DNA of 64,000 nucleotides from Trichobilharzia szidati (Eukaryota; Platyhelminthes; Trematoda; Strigeidida; Schistosomatidae): the NCBI GenBank assembly GCA_944472155.2, contig OX235279.1, positions 175,377,868 through 175,441,867 on the forward strand, given 5' to 3'. The notes under the pieces were generated by a model. The model had not been told where the DNA came from. It saw only the letters and a program-made list of their open reading frames with translations, and did no database searches. This document shows, one piece after another, positions 11,471-21,946 of the stretch (position 1 is its first letter; each line of letters begins with the position of its first letter). A program made the translations under genes and the position numbers.

Positions 11471-12378
11471 TATTTCTATACTAAAAGCCTCTGCTACGAT
11501 TACACAATTGTAATTTAATTGATTTTAGCAATGCAGTGTGACATCGAAAAAATAATAATGCAGTTAGGTCAAGTTTCTATCAATAACAGAAGGTTTTGAG
11601 ATCAAATAACTGATCCACTTAGATACTGATTGACGCTGAACTTCAGTTTGATTGAATTCGATTCAAATATTTCCACTTGATAAGAAAATACATTAGGTTA
11701 CTGGTGCAACGACAGAACCGACTCGTTGTGGTTTGAATGCAGGAAGCCGACCTCCGTGTCCTGCTCTATAGCCGATGAAACTAACTCGAGAGACGCACAG
11801 TCACAAAAATCTTCAAGGACAGAAAAACGTTTATTATTCGTGGTTAGATCTATGCTTCTAGGCAACAGTAATAACATCAAAAATTCTAAATCACCTCAAC
11901 AGTACTGTTAGGCAGCTATGCAGTCAAGAAAATTTTCAAGTACAAAATAAGTGCTGTGGAACAAAATTAATTAACCAAAATTCAGCCGTGAAAAGTACCT
12001 GAAAACGAAGTAGAATATTCCCGACAAGGCGGGATCAAAACTCTGTCTACAGCAACAATTGCCGCAGACAGTCCAAGCTCAGAATGAACTTGACTCACTC
12101 AAAGTCACATCGTAAAACAACGAATTATCAATGTGCCACACAGCCGCGCTCTTGGGACAAGTGAGATGTCAGTTGTCTAGAAATTTCCTGAACACAAATC
12201 GGCTAGACGAAATTTAAAGATATCGTCTATTCAAAAAGCGTAGTGTTTATGATTCGGTGAATTATAAGCAAGCGCTAACGAATAGTCGTCAGTATAAAGT
12301 GTGAAACAGAAGGTAGAGTCAGTCACATGAGTTACTATAACATACGGAAAGTCATTATTAATCAGTAATCTCCTTGTG

Positions 12379-12604
12379 CGTTGTTGGTATAGCGGTTAGG
12401 ACGCTCGCCGACCGTGCACATGGTCCGGAGTTCGATCCCCCGCCGACGCACTCCTTTACCTCGCTCAGCCAGGAATAATGCTGGTAAAGAGGAAAGATTG
12501 GGCATGAGGCTAGCAACCTCATCCTGTAAAATAAACACTGCTACAGAAACTTCAAGCTGCTAGCTTGAAGCCCTATGTTCCACTGGGAAACGTGAAGGAA
12601 AAAA
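12379..12604 (+). mobile_element. SINE1, tRNA-headed SINE with RTE-like tail, 12-bp target duplication
   Basis: Flanked by perfect 'aatctccttgtg' at 12367-12378 and 12605-12616; the sequence is uninterrupted at the same site in unit B. The head (12379-12450) has a pol III A box ('tggtatagcggttagg') and B box ('gagttcgatcc'). The body (about 12451-12570) includes 'gcatgaggctagcaacctca' and 'ctgctacagaaacttcaag', matching the RTE-B 5' region at 53556-53612. The end 'gaagccctatgttccact' matches RTE 3' ends and is followed by an A-rich tail. It is probably transcribed by RNA polymerase III and mobilised by RTE proteins. Confidence 0.85.
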
Positions 12605-13083
12605 AATCTCCTTGTGGATTACCAACCAGATATGATTTCTTTATCCTGGTCATAAGTCATGTCATCAGTAATTTTTATTTCATGGTTAAATAGTGAACCA
12701 AACGAAACGGTGTTTCATATTAGAACTAGGGCGTTATTTGTTCTGACCGTGTAGAAAGATATGTTTGTTTCACTGAAAAGTACAAAGCACAAAAGTACTC
12801 ATGTTTCTTCTCATGAATGCCTCACAAATATTCTTGTGAAACACCAAAAATTTCTTGTTGAAACTACAAGAGAATAATTGCACGCATACATCATTAGGTA
12901 AGAAGACGAAAGTCGGTGTCAGTCAGAAGCAGTCGGCTCCTCATCGTTTCCTGAATGTGCCACAGTTTGAACGTTGCTTTGCAAATCAATAACCATGAGA
13001 AGTTGCACTGCCTGGTTATTCATTCTTGTTGTTATAAGCTCAGCGAGGGAAATAAGATCGGTATAAAGGTATCACGTTGTCTA

Positions 13084-13244
13084 GCTAGTGCCCTCGGCTA
13101 TGCCTAGATGTCTTGATTTTACTCCCTTTGATAGGTTTGATTGAATCTCGTATATTACTTTGAAGGACTTTTCGAAAGGCGCTGAATGTCCTGAGTTGAC
13201 CAGATGTTCTGTCACTGAACTGTATACACGTTTTTTGGCGTTAG
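13084..13244 (-). pseudogene. PLE endonuclease fragment at the junction of the two repeat units
   Basis: Reverse complement of 9627-9785: on the minus strand it reads SFWIANAKKRVYSSVTEHLV and SGHSAPFEKSFKV. It continues directly into unit B, so the palindrome junction found at 9620-9640 recurs here in the opposite direction. It marks the breakpoint of the 3.3-kb duplication. Confidence 0.7.
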
Positions 13245-14569
13245 CTATCCAAAAACTCAAACCCACGCTATCCAAAAGAAATACGTCCAAACCTTGTCCC
13301 TGCTATGGCCATCATAAACAGGTAATTCTTTTGGTAATGACCATTCCATCACCTTTCTTATCCAAACTTCCTGTTTATTTATGTTATTTTTAAGTTTTTT
13401 CTTAATCCCTATTTACACTGCCATATTTTCATATCCGAACTTCCTGTCTATTTTGTCATTTTCTATTTCTACATATTTAATCTCTGATTGCATAAAAGAC
13501 TATTCGTCACATTATGTATAATCGCACTAGATATTTTATCCAAACATCCTGTCTATTTTGTTATTTCTGCATTTCCAGCCCCTAATTGCGAAATATGTAA
13601 ATCTTCCTAATAATTATGGTGCTACTTTGTTTGAGTTTTATCCGTCCCCCTGTTTGTTATGGCATTCTAATTCCTAACTGTAATTTTTACCAATTTGACC
13701 CCTAACCGGAAATTATTCTGGAACTTTCCCATCCATTTGTTATAAATACACGAATGTACAGCCTAGATGATGACTTCGTCGAAAAGAAAATTTTCTCCGT
13801 TGCAACTGTCTTTTTATTCCCTAATTCCACACTAGTTTTGCGTAGTCAAATTTAAAGTAAATTCATATACTGCTGATTGACTGGGATGAGTAGGTGTGTA
13901 GCACACACATCGACCAGTAGTAGTGTTAGCTAGTCACACTGAAGTTGTCTAAACACCGGATAGGCCTTTTCGATGATTTAAAGCTGAGCTTACCATTTCT
14001 AAATGAGCTTAAAAGGCTGAATCAGTTCTACCCTACCCGACCTCTGACTAGCTACTTCAGTGGACTTCGACAAGTTACTGCATAACTTTGCAAATTATTT
14101 CAACACAGTTTTCTTTTCAAATCAAGTAGTTTAAACTGGTTCGTTCTGTTAGTTGGGTGTAACCGGGCACACCTATAATTAATTAATACGCAGGCGATCA
14201 AAACGGCCAACTAATAACTTTTTATATGAATAGGAACCATCGAATGTTTTGATATGCCACGGAAACACACTTGTAAGACACCATAAATTGCATTCTGTGA
14301 AAATTTGTCTCACAGATAAAGACTATAATGTTTTGCACCGATCGCAAAACAAATGCATAAATCTGAGGAGCGTATTTGCAAGTTCAGAGGAGATTTCAAA
14401 ACTTTTTCCTTACTTGTAGAAATTGTTTTCATGTAACATTGTGAAGTTAGTTTTCGTGGAAACTTTTTATTCAGTGATTCGATCGTTTTGCTGAATCTTT
14501 AGAGCAAAGACGAAATATTCGATTATCACTCCCTAGGCCTCATAACTTCCGAAATGATTTGGTTCTTTG

Positions 14570-14930
14570 GAGTATTTTATCATGAGCTGACATCAGTTAG
14601 AGAACCATTGGAAAACCACCTGAGAGCACTGGACAGCTATTTCCGTTCCCCTAGTTTGGAACTCTTCAGTAGCACACACCCATCGCCTGGGTTCAAACCC
14701 AGGACCTTCTGGTTACAAGGCGAGCTCGTAGATCAATAAGCTACGGGGAACCGATCCAATGGCCTCTCCACGAATTCCTACTTTTGCCAATTCACGACAT
14801 TGCGGTGACGTCTTCTCAATGTCTTCTTCGACAAGTTATTGCTTCATCTTCAATCTGCTGTACCCTACTGGTCACGGTTTCCCACTTGAACCCTAAATCA
14901 ACTGCTTTATTGCTGAAAATACTTATTCAG
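14570..14930 (-). repeat. SINE3-like repeat in unit B
   Basis: Counterpart of 11100-11470. It has 'gagctgacatcagttagaga', a B-box-like 'gggttcaaacccagga' on the plus strand reading, and 'caataagctacgggga'. Confidence 0.7.
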
Positions 14931-14983
14931 CTTACGTTTACCTTATTTCTATACTAAAATCCTCTGCTACGATTGCACAATTG

Positions 14984-15213
14984 TGATAAGAACTTTACTG
15001 TGGCCATGGTAAGGCAAGAGAATGTATGTATCGCTTTTGTATGCAGAGGTCCGGTTTCAGATCTCGAATAGCTAATGCTTCAGCTATGTACAGATGGCGA
15101 ATCCGAAGTCCCTTTGTACGATATTGAGGGACTCTGTGTAACACTGTGAAGCATTCATTTGGGGGTGCTCGATGTCCAGAGATGACAAGGTGTTTGAGGA
15201 CCGAGCTGTTGTT
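14984..15213 (-). mobile_element. 5'-truncated PLE fragment, 12-bp target duplication, private to unit B
   Basis: Flanked by perfect 'attgcacaattg' at 14972-14983 and 15214-15225; unit A has a single uninterrupted site near 11500. On the minus strand it encodes VLKHLVISGHRAPPNECFTV, then LYIAEALAIRDLKPDLCIQK, the C-terminal part of the PLE GIY-YIG region. Because unit A lacks it, it probably inserted after the duplication. Confidence 0.85.
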
Positions 15214-16699
15214 ATTGCACAATTGCAATTTAATTGATTTTAGCAATACAATGTGACATAGAAAAAATAATAATAACACAGTTAGGTCAAGTTTCTATCA
15301 ATAACAGAAGCTTTTGAGATTAAATAACTGATCCCCTTAGATGCTGACTGACACTGAACTTCAGTTTGATTGAATTCGATTCAAATATTTCCACTTGATA
15401 AGAAAATACATAGGGTTACTGGTGCAACGACTAGAACCGACTCTTTGTGGTTTGAATGTAGGAAGCCGATCTCCACGTCCTGCTCTATAGCTGATGAAAC
15501 TAACTTGAGAGATGCACAGTCACAAAACGCTTCAAGGACAGAAAAACGTCTATTATCCGTGGTTAGATCTATGCTTCTGGTCAACAGTAAAAACATCAAA
15601 AACTCTAAATCACCTCACCAGTACTGTTAGGCAGCTATGCAATCAAGAAAATTTTCAAGTACAAAATAAGTACAGTCGTACAAAATTAATTAACCAAAAT
15701 TCAGCCGTGAAAAGTACCTGAAAACGAATTAGAATATTCCCAACAAGGCGGGATCTAAACTCTGTCTACAGCAACAGTTGCCGCAGACAGTCCAAGCTCA
15801 GAATGAACTTGACTCACTCAAAGTCACATCGTAAAACAACAAATTATCAATGTGCCACACAGCCGCGCACTTGGGACAAGTGTGATATCAGTTATCTAGA
15901 TATTTCCTGAACACAAATCGCCTAGATGAAGTTTGAAGATGTCTTCTATTCAAAAAGCGTAGTGTTTATGATTCGGTGAATTATAAACAAGCGCTAACGA
16001 ATAGTTGTCAGTATAAAGTGTGGAACAGAAGGTAGAGATAGTCACATGAGTTACTAGAACATACGGAAAGTCATTAATAATCAGTAATCTCTTTGTGGAT
16101 TACCAACCAGATATGATTTCTTTATCCTTGTCATAAGTCATGTCATCAGTAATTTGTTATTTTATGGTTAAATAGTGAACCGAACGAAACTGTGTTTCAT
16201 ATTAGAATTAGGGGGTTATTTGTCCTGACAGTGTAGAAAGATATGTTTGTTTCACTGAAAAGTACAAAGCACAAAAGTACTCATGTTTCTTCTCATGAAT
16301 GCCTCACAAATATTCTTCTGAAACACCAAAAATTTCTTGTTGAAACTACAAGAGAATAATTATACGCATACATCATTAGGTAAGAAGACTAAAGTCGGTG
16401 TCAATCAGAAGCGGTAGGCTCCTCATGGTTTCCTGTGTGTGCCACAGTTTGAACGTTGCTTTGCAAATCAATAACCATGAAAAGTTGCACTTCCTGGTTA
16501 TTCATTCTTGTTGTTATAAGCTCGGCGAGGAAAATAAGATCGGTATACAGGTATCACGCTGTCACATTGTTATGCAACAAATATGCCACTATCAGGCGTA
16601 ACTGCTCCCCTTCCAGTTTTTTATTCCTTAGCGTTCCGAGTGGAACACGCAGCTTCACTCTTCAAGCTTTAAACATCCAGTGGAGTTTATAATTGGTGG

Positions 16700-16772
16700 A
16701 TGGTGACTAGCAGTGGAATCCAGGATGCGCATTTCGTCCTGTTTTGGACTCGTCAACTGGATGTACCTGCAT
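16700..16772 (-). ncRNA. Hammerhead ribozyme, Sm-alpha type (core substitution)
   Basis: Minus sense: stem I 'atccag'/'ctggat', core 'ttgacga', stem II 'gtcc-aaaaca-ggac', conserved 'gaaa', short stem III 'tgcgca', cleavage triplet 'atc'. The canonical core is CUGANGA, so C3 is U here, which should weaken cleavage. Stem II and GAAA are intact. The pair next to the cleavage site is U-A instead of the usual C-G, a compensated change. Confidence is high in family, low in activity. Confidence 0.75.
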
Positions 16773-17044
16773 TTCTTTGTGAGCGATGGTGTTCCCACAG
16801 AGGCTCGGAACCAGAGCTCTAGTTTCAAACGTCAAAGCGTTATCCACTAGACCACTTGGGCCACGAGAGCCACCTCTTGTGCAGCGGGTCATATTGATTT
16901 AATTGAATTTTGCATTTTCCCGTCGATTGATTGGACCGAAGTGCTCGGTCTCAGGTTGATATATCGGCTTCTTTTGCAGGTGCTTCGACGATGGGCACTG
17001 GGTTGGAGCCTCAATGGGAACATCATCACTCACTGGAAAATGCA

Positions 17045-17105
17045 GGTACATCCAGTTGACGAGTTTTAACTATGACGAATTGCGCATCCTGGATTCCACT
17101 ACTGC
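17045..17105 (+). ncRNA. Hammerhead ribozyme relic, Sm-alpha type
   Basis: Plus sense: 'atccag' then 'ttgacgag', stem II degraded ('ttttaactatga'), 'cgaat' in place of 'cgaaa', then 'tgcgcatcctggat'. It has the same C3-to-U change as its inverted partner, plus loss of stem II pairing and of the last A of GAAA. Probably inactive. Confidence 0.7.
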
Positions 17106-17230
17106 TAGTCACCATCCACCAATTAAATACTAATTAAATGCCCAGACATCGTCGAAGCATCTGCACAAGAAGCAGACATGTCAACCTGAGACCGAGCACT
17201 TCGGTCCAATCAATCGACCAGTGGAGTTTG

Positions 17231-17640
17231 TTTTATTTTACGGAATTGGGTTGCTAACCGCCTCCTTTTATCAGGCTTACTACCGACCGACTAGGCAGCG
17301 TCTAAGAGTGCATCAACCGGAGATGAGACCCTGGCCAGCATTCCACGCGTGAACCACCAACACTGAGAATACCATTGGAGTTACTTATTTCAATGAATCA
17401 GTATTTGCCTGTATAGTGGACTTCGCTGAATAATAATACTTAAAACTAAATTAATAGCTATTCTGCTGATATGTTGATTTCTCTTGATATGGGTGAATAA
17501 TTTAAGTGACCACTTTGAACCTGAATGTAACTGACATTTTACCTAGTTAAAAGATATATAGAGGGGTCACAGCTTCAAACAATTTTATACACTGATAAAT
17601 TATTTATTAAAGTGATCAGTAAGCCCTGAATATGAAAACT
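17231..17640. other. No gene seen
   Basis: About 400 bases with no coding signal. 17225-17290 ('acggaattgggttgctaacc') weakly resembles the SINE1 body on the minus strand. Confidence 0.35.
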
Positions 17641-17642
17641 CA

Positions 17643-17669
17643 TTAATATATATATATATATATATATTC
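17643..17669. repeat. TA microsatellite
   Basis: A pure TA run of about 26 bases immediately left of the outer palindromic PLE. Confidence 0.9.
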
Positions 17670-17697
17670 CCATATTATGAATTAAAAGTCAATCTGA

Positions 17698-17742
17698 ACG
17701 AAGAATATTCTTTTCAATAATTTCTCCTCTTCAGCTTCTTAC
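17698..17742 (-). ncRNA. PLE terminal hammerhead core
   Basis: Minus sense: 'ctgaaga' (17728-17734), a GG..TT stem II side, 'gaaa' (17712-17715), then the self-complementary 'aagaatattctt' (minimal stem III). Penelope elements are known to carry such minimal type I hammerheads in their terminal repeats. The inverted copy near 19570-19735 has a better stem I ('gaac'/'gttc') but is split by an insertion. Confidence 0.6.
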
Positions 17743-18531
17743 AATCATAAAATATAATATTTGTTGTCGTTACAATAATGAGAGCCAGTTATGCGGCGGA
17801 TAAATTTTTTAACGTAAAATAACGGATTAGTTATGAGATGTCAAAATAAATAGTCGTATTTGTGTGAAAAACGTGCTAGGCTGAAATCGATTACAGAATA
17901 TTGTGAATTAGGAGACAATGGTGGCCACAGTAGGAACAGCGTCTGGACGTGTTCTTTTTGGATACAAAGATCCGGTTTAGTCAATCTTATTGCAACAGCT
18001 TCAGCTATGTGTAGGAGACGTAAGCGAACTGTACGTGATAACGACTTCGGAATTCGGAATTCGCTTACGTCTCCTGCACATAGCTGAAGCTGTTGCAATA
18101 AGATCGACTAAACCGGATCTTTGTATCCAAAAAAAGAACATGTCCAGACGCTGTTCCTACAGTGGCCAAACTTGGATTGATGATTCTCCTTCTCACCGAG
18201 AGTGCTCCTTCCTCTTAACCCTTTTGGTTTTTTCCTTTGCTTATGATTACAAATATTATTATTATTAATATCATTATTATTATTCGTCATAATTTATGCC
18301 CTTCATGAAAACATTCTCTCAATACTATCGAATATTTCATTTAGTGATATTATCTCTTTTCTCAATATATGACCCCACCTGTTTCATTTCACATATTCGT
18401 TATTTCATTATGAACCTGTCATTGCAGTCTTACTATCTGCTGTTTAACACAGACCACTTTGTACTAGCCACTCACCTGACACCTTTTACAACCTTGAACT
18501 GACTTGTCAATTTTCCTACCCCACACTCTAC

Positions 18532-19370
18532 AAATCTATTATGAGTAAAAACACAGTTTTTGTTCAGCGAAGAAATTTCTTTTCAACGACTTCATTTTCA
18601 AGCTGTACAGTCGTATTTATATTACAGAAAAGGTTATTAAGTGGCACTAAATAATTGCTCAGTTAATATACATACATATATGTGATAAGAATAACGATAA
18701 TTAAAATGTGTAGCTGAACACTATCCAGTCTGGTTAATGAAACAGGTGATCACCTGTTAGAGTCAGGTCATTTAGCCCCACGTGATTCATCTTTCAAAGT
18801 TATCTACATGGCAAAATCGAATCGATCCAAAAGTTTACGTTTTTTTCACTTATGCATAGCCGAAGCTTTAGCTATACATGAACAGAAACCTAAATGATGT
18901 GTTCAAAAACGTTTTGTCAAATCCCTTTCTTTACCTTGGTCATAGTAATGTCCTTTCTAGTTTTTACTTTATTTTATTTTACCACTTGAATTCTTTCCAC
19001 TTCACTTCACATCTTCATTCTTATCGTAATCGTACTCTTAATTTTTTAAAATTTTTAGACAACACTTGACATTTTTAAAACATTTTTGATTTCAATTCAC
19101 TTATAAAACAATCTTTAATAATTTTGTAATTTATCCACTTCAACTCTACCCCTTATAACATTTTAATTATCGTTATTCTTATCACATATATGTATGTATA
19201 TTAACTGAGCAATTATTTAGTGCCACTTAATAACCTTTTTTGTAATATAAATACGACTGTACAGCTTGAAAATGAAGTCGTTGAAAAGAAATTTCTTCGC
19301 TGAACAAAAAAAAACTGTATTTTTACTTATGAATAAATGGGTATTTTTCGTGATTTAAAATCTATTATGA
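18532..19370. mobile_element. Inner palindromic PLE, 13-bp target duplication
   Basis: Perfect direct 'aaatctattatga' at 18532-18544 and 19358-19370 bounds an 813-base insertion. Its arms (about 18545-18708 and 19158-19327) are near-perfect inverted copies of a PLE terminal region ('tacagcttgaaaatgaagtc', 'ttgaaaagaaat'). The central part, 18722-18950 plus, reads GHLAPRDSSFKVIYMAK and LCIAEALAIHEQKPK, the endonuclease C-terminus. It is nested in the outer PLE and therefore younger. Confidence 0.85.
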
Positions 19371-19744
19371 TTAATCACCACCATTGTCTCCCATTTCACC
19401 GAAATATTTTGTAATCGAATTCAGCCTAGCACGTTTGTCACACAAATACGACTATTTATTTTGACACCCCATAACTACTAATCTGTTATTCTACGTTAAC
19501 GAAAATGTATCCACCGCATAACTGGCTATCATTATTGTAACGACAACAAATATTATATTTTATGATTGTAAGAACCTGAAGAGAAATTTATATATGTTCA
19601 AACCAAGTTCACTTTTAACAGTTTGAAAAAATTTGGGCATTGGGTATATGATATTCATTATAATAAAGGTTTTTGTATTTCCCAATGAATGAAATGAATA
19701 GAAATTATTGAAAGGAATATTCTTCGTTCAGATTGACTTTTAAT

Positions 19745-20955
19745 ATACATATAATTACTCATTATCTATTTACATTGACCTCAAATAGTAGTGAATTGCA
19801 TTCATAAATCTCGAGCAGAGGATTTACTGGTGAGGTTGTGCATTCAAGGCATATATATATGTATATATTACACGAGCAGTAATAGTTACAGACAGAATGC
19901 AATTGATATGATTGTTTCGGCATTTAAATAACAAGCTAAGAAAGGATATGACCTAAATTTTCCTCAAAAATATTTTTTATGCATAGCTATTACACTGTTT
20001 CTTATTATTTTTTAAAAATATTTTATTTTCCTCCCAAAGAATATGATATGTTATTATCTCTGCTGTTGTTCGAATCGAAACAGAGTGTACGCATCTTCCA
20101 GTAATTATGTGTAAATTCACAACCCGTTGTTAATCACACACACAAGATGTGAATAAGATGAATAAGGCAATAAAAATTTTTCATTTCATGATTTCATTGG
20201 TAATATTCAACTGACCAATCAAACTTTAGACGACGGAAAGTATAATATATTCTTTGATAATGAATATTTTAGATATTGCAATTTGATATATATACATATA
20301 TATATTGTATTTCATTCCTTCCCATAAATATAATTATATACTTTTTTCCGACAAAATTCAAAATTCGCGGAATGAATCAAGTGGATTTATGCATCTCTTA
20401 TGATCACAAAGTATGTAAAGACTGACTGACTGTGTTGTGAACAAGTTCACTGGGAGAAATGATTATCTAAGTAAGTGCAAAAAGTTGTTCAAAGCTTAAG
20501 AAAGTAAAAATTAGAAAAAAAATAATAATATAAATTTAATTGCTCACTATTGAATGCGAGAGGATATAAATCTCGGTCATAAATCAAACCTGCGGCTGTT
20601 TCATCATTTCAGTAGTACACTCTGGTATAGGCAGAACGGAGGCAGTGAAGAAAAATTTTGAAATCAGTTTTCTCAGGTAGTTAGGTGATTTTGTATTACA
20701 GGCTAAGAGGAATGCTGTAATCATATCAGATTCTGCGTTTGACTATTTTTTAGCTCTCTCTATTTTTCTGTTATGTGCTGCTTTTGTTTCTTTCTTCCGC
20801 TTACGCCAGTAAATATGACAGCTCTTACTTTCCTAACACCTTCAAACATTCGGTTCATTTTTGGCTTTGCTACCGACATGCCAATATGTTGTTGTCATAA
20901 TGAACTGAGATTTCCTTAATCCATGTAGAATTCTATCTACTGATAATGTACTAAC
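19745..20955. other. No gene seen (AT-rich, TA tracts)
   Basis: About 1.2 kb, very AT-rich, with short palindromic TA tracts such as 'atatatacatatatatat' near 20286. No coding signature or recognised repeat. Confidence 0.4.
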
Positions 20956-21045
20956 TGGGTGCAATACTGTAGTGAAATGCTGAAAATTCCATTTTGTATC
21001 ACAAGTGATGTTTTGGAATAAAACAAATTATTATTATTTATCATT
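20956..21045 (+). mobile_element. CR1-clade 3' end fragment
   Basis: Reads 'ctgaaaattccattttgtat' then 'ggaataaaacaaattattat'. It matches the 3' end of the CR1 element at 33300-33366 ('ctcagaattcctttttgtat', 'ggaataaagtaaattattat') and ends in ATT-type units. Confidence 0.65.
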
Positions 21046-21299
21046 TATCTATCAACCTACTGAAGAGCTTTCAGCATAAACATTTCGTTTAATTAGTTTG
21101 TAACCGTACTTTTTAGAGGTGCAGCAGAGATTGTATAAAATGTCTAATGAAGTTACCAAGACGTCTGGTCATAAATTGTTCATCTAAGCAAATATTATAC
21201 TTTACACAAGGAATTTTATTAGACTGATGGCTGTATTATGGTTAGAGGCTGGATTTGAACATGATTTGATTTGTATATATTACTGAAGAGACACTAATT

Positions 21300-21425
21300 A
21301 TCATTATTACTCCCTTGGATTCTGAGTCCAGCATATGGATTCAACAGGATATCTCCATTTCATCTTATACTCCGGAGTCCTCTTTCTCTGGCTCTACGAC
21401 TGCCTACAAGCATTTATCTCCTGTA
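21300..21425 (-). mobile_element. RTE 3' end fragment (diverged)
   Basis: The inverted RTE 3' end ('attactcccttggattct', 'ggattcaacaggatatctcc', 'ctctggctctacgactgcc') resembles the diverged copies at 29.3 and 33.5 kb. Confidence 0.55.
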
Positions 21426-21776
21426 CACACGGCCTCTGCCATAAAACTGTTGGACGCTCAAGACGTTGGTTACTATTTTTATGTGATTTGACCCTTGAAT
21501 AGTCTTTATGTTATTCAATTTATCTTCATAAACAGTCTCCGTAAACGTGGTCTTAGTTAAATGCTTTTAAAAACTTATTGTTTCAGGCTAATAATTAATT
21601 TTCGTGCCTGAAGACAAAAAACCATTGCAAACGAAATACCATTTCTAATTCTGGCTTGGCTAAATTTCAAAACCTTAAACTGCAATCGGATAAATATGTA
21701 TCAATCTTAATATGTAAGTGAAATTTACGGTTTTTTTTCAATTGGATAGCATTCATGCATCATGATTTTCTTGTTG

Positions 21777-21946
21777 TTTTTTTATTTCTTTATGTTCCCA
21801 GTGGAACATAGGACTTCAAGCTAGATGCTTGAACCTAAACCTAAACCTTCCCTCTTTACCAGTCTTATTACTGACTTAGCGAGTTAAAGGAGCGCGTCAG
21901 TGGCAGGGGATCAAACCCCGGACCACCTGCATGGTCAGCGATGTAT
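21777..21946 (-). mobile_element. SINE1 copy, partly 5'-truncated
   Basis: Inverted SINE1: tail 'ttcccagtggaacatagga' at the left, body 'ccctctttaccag' and 'agcgagttaaaggagcgcgt', then a B-box side 'ggatcaaaccccgg' and 'catggtcagcg'. The A-box end is missing. Confidence 0.75.

Larger units (their letters stand above)
9781..13083 (+). repeat. 3.3-kb direct repeat, unit A
   Basis: From 'ctatccaaaa' at 9781 to 'gatcggtataaaggtatcac' near 13080 this unit aligns base for base, with scattered substitutions, to 13245-16563. It contains the right arm of a palindromic PLE, a unique block (10371-11100), a SINE3 copy, another block (11480-12366) and a tail (12617-13083). The offset is about 3,464 at the start and 3,482 at the end. 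It differs from unit B by a SINE1 insertion at 12379-12604. Confidence 0.85.
13245..16563 (+). repeat. 3.3-kb direct repeat, unit B
   Basis: Second copy of the unit at 9781-13083, by eye well above 90 percent identical. It lacks the SINE1 insertion and carries its own PLE fragment at 14984-15213. The short open frame shared by both units (11726-11911 and 15370-15630) differs mostly at amino-acid-changing positions, so I do not call it a gene. Confidence 0.85.
16690..17225. repeat. Inverted pair of Sm-alpha-like hammerhead SINE units
   Basis: A minus-strand unit (about 16895 to 16690) and a plus-strand unit (about 16980 to 17130) diverge from each other. Both end in 'catcctggattccact...gctagtcaccatccaccaatt'. 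The minus unit has a tRNA-like head ('aagtggtctagtggataac' and 'ggttccgagcc', minus sense, 16800-16865). Outer arms 16921-16997 and 17143-17220 are also inverted copies ('accgaagtgctcggtctcag'). Sm-alpha is a known schistosome pol III repeat encoding a hammerhead ribozyme. Confidence 0.75.
17681..19744. mobile_element. Outer palindromic PLE (hosts a second PLE)
   Basis: Arms begin 'attaaaagtcaatctgaacg' at 17681 and end with its exact reverse complement at 19744. The left arm, to about 17910, pairs with the right arm from about 19385, which is broken by about 117 extra bases near 19600-19718. Inside is a tighter hairpin (17932-18028 against 18060-18167, loop about 31) made of PLE endonuclease sequence. 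Plus-strand 18054-18180 encodes IRLRLLHIAEAVAIRSTKPD, then LCIQK. The arms carry a hammerhead core. A second palindromic PLE sits at 18545-19357. Confidence 0.8.

Noticed and set aside
11726..11911. Short open frame conserved between the two 3.3-kb units (also 15370-15630)
   Set aside because: Most differences between the units change amino acids, the start differs, and no motif is present. It is open by chance in a duplicated block.
12361..12616. CRISPR array or bacterial repeat
   Set aside because: The repeats here are dispersed SINEs, not regularly spaced short repeats. Nothing in the window is prokaryotic.
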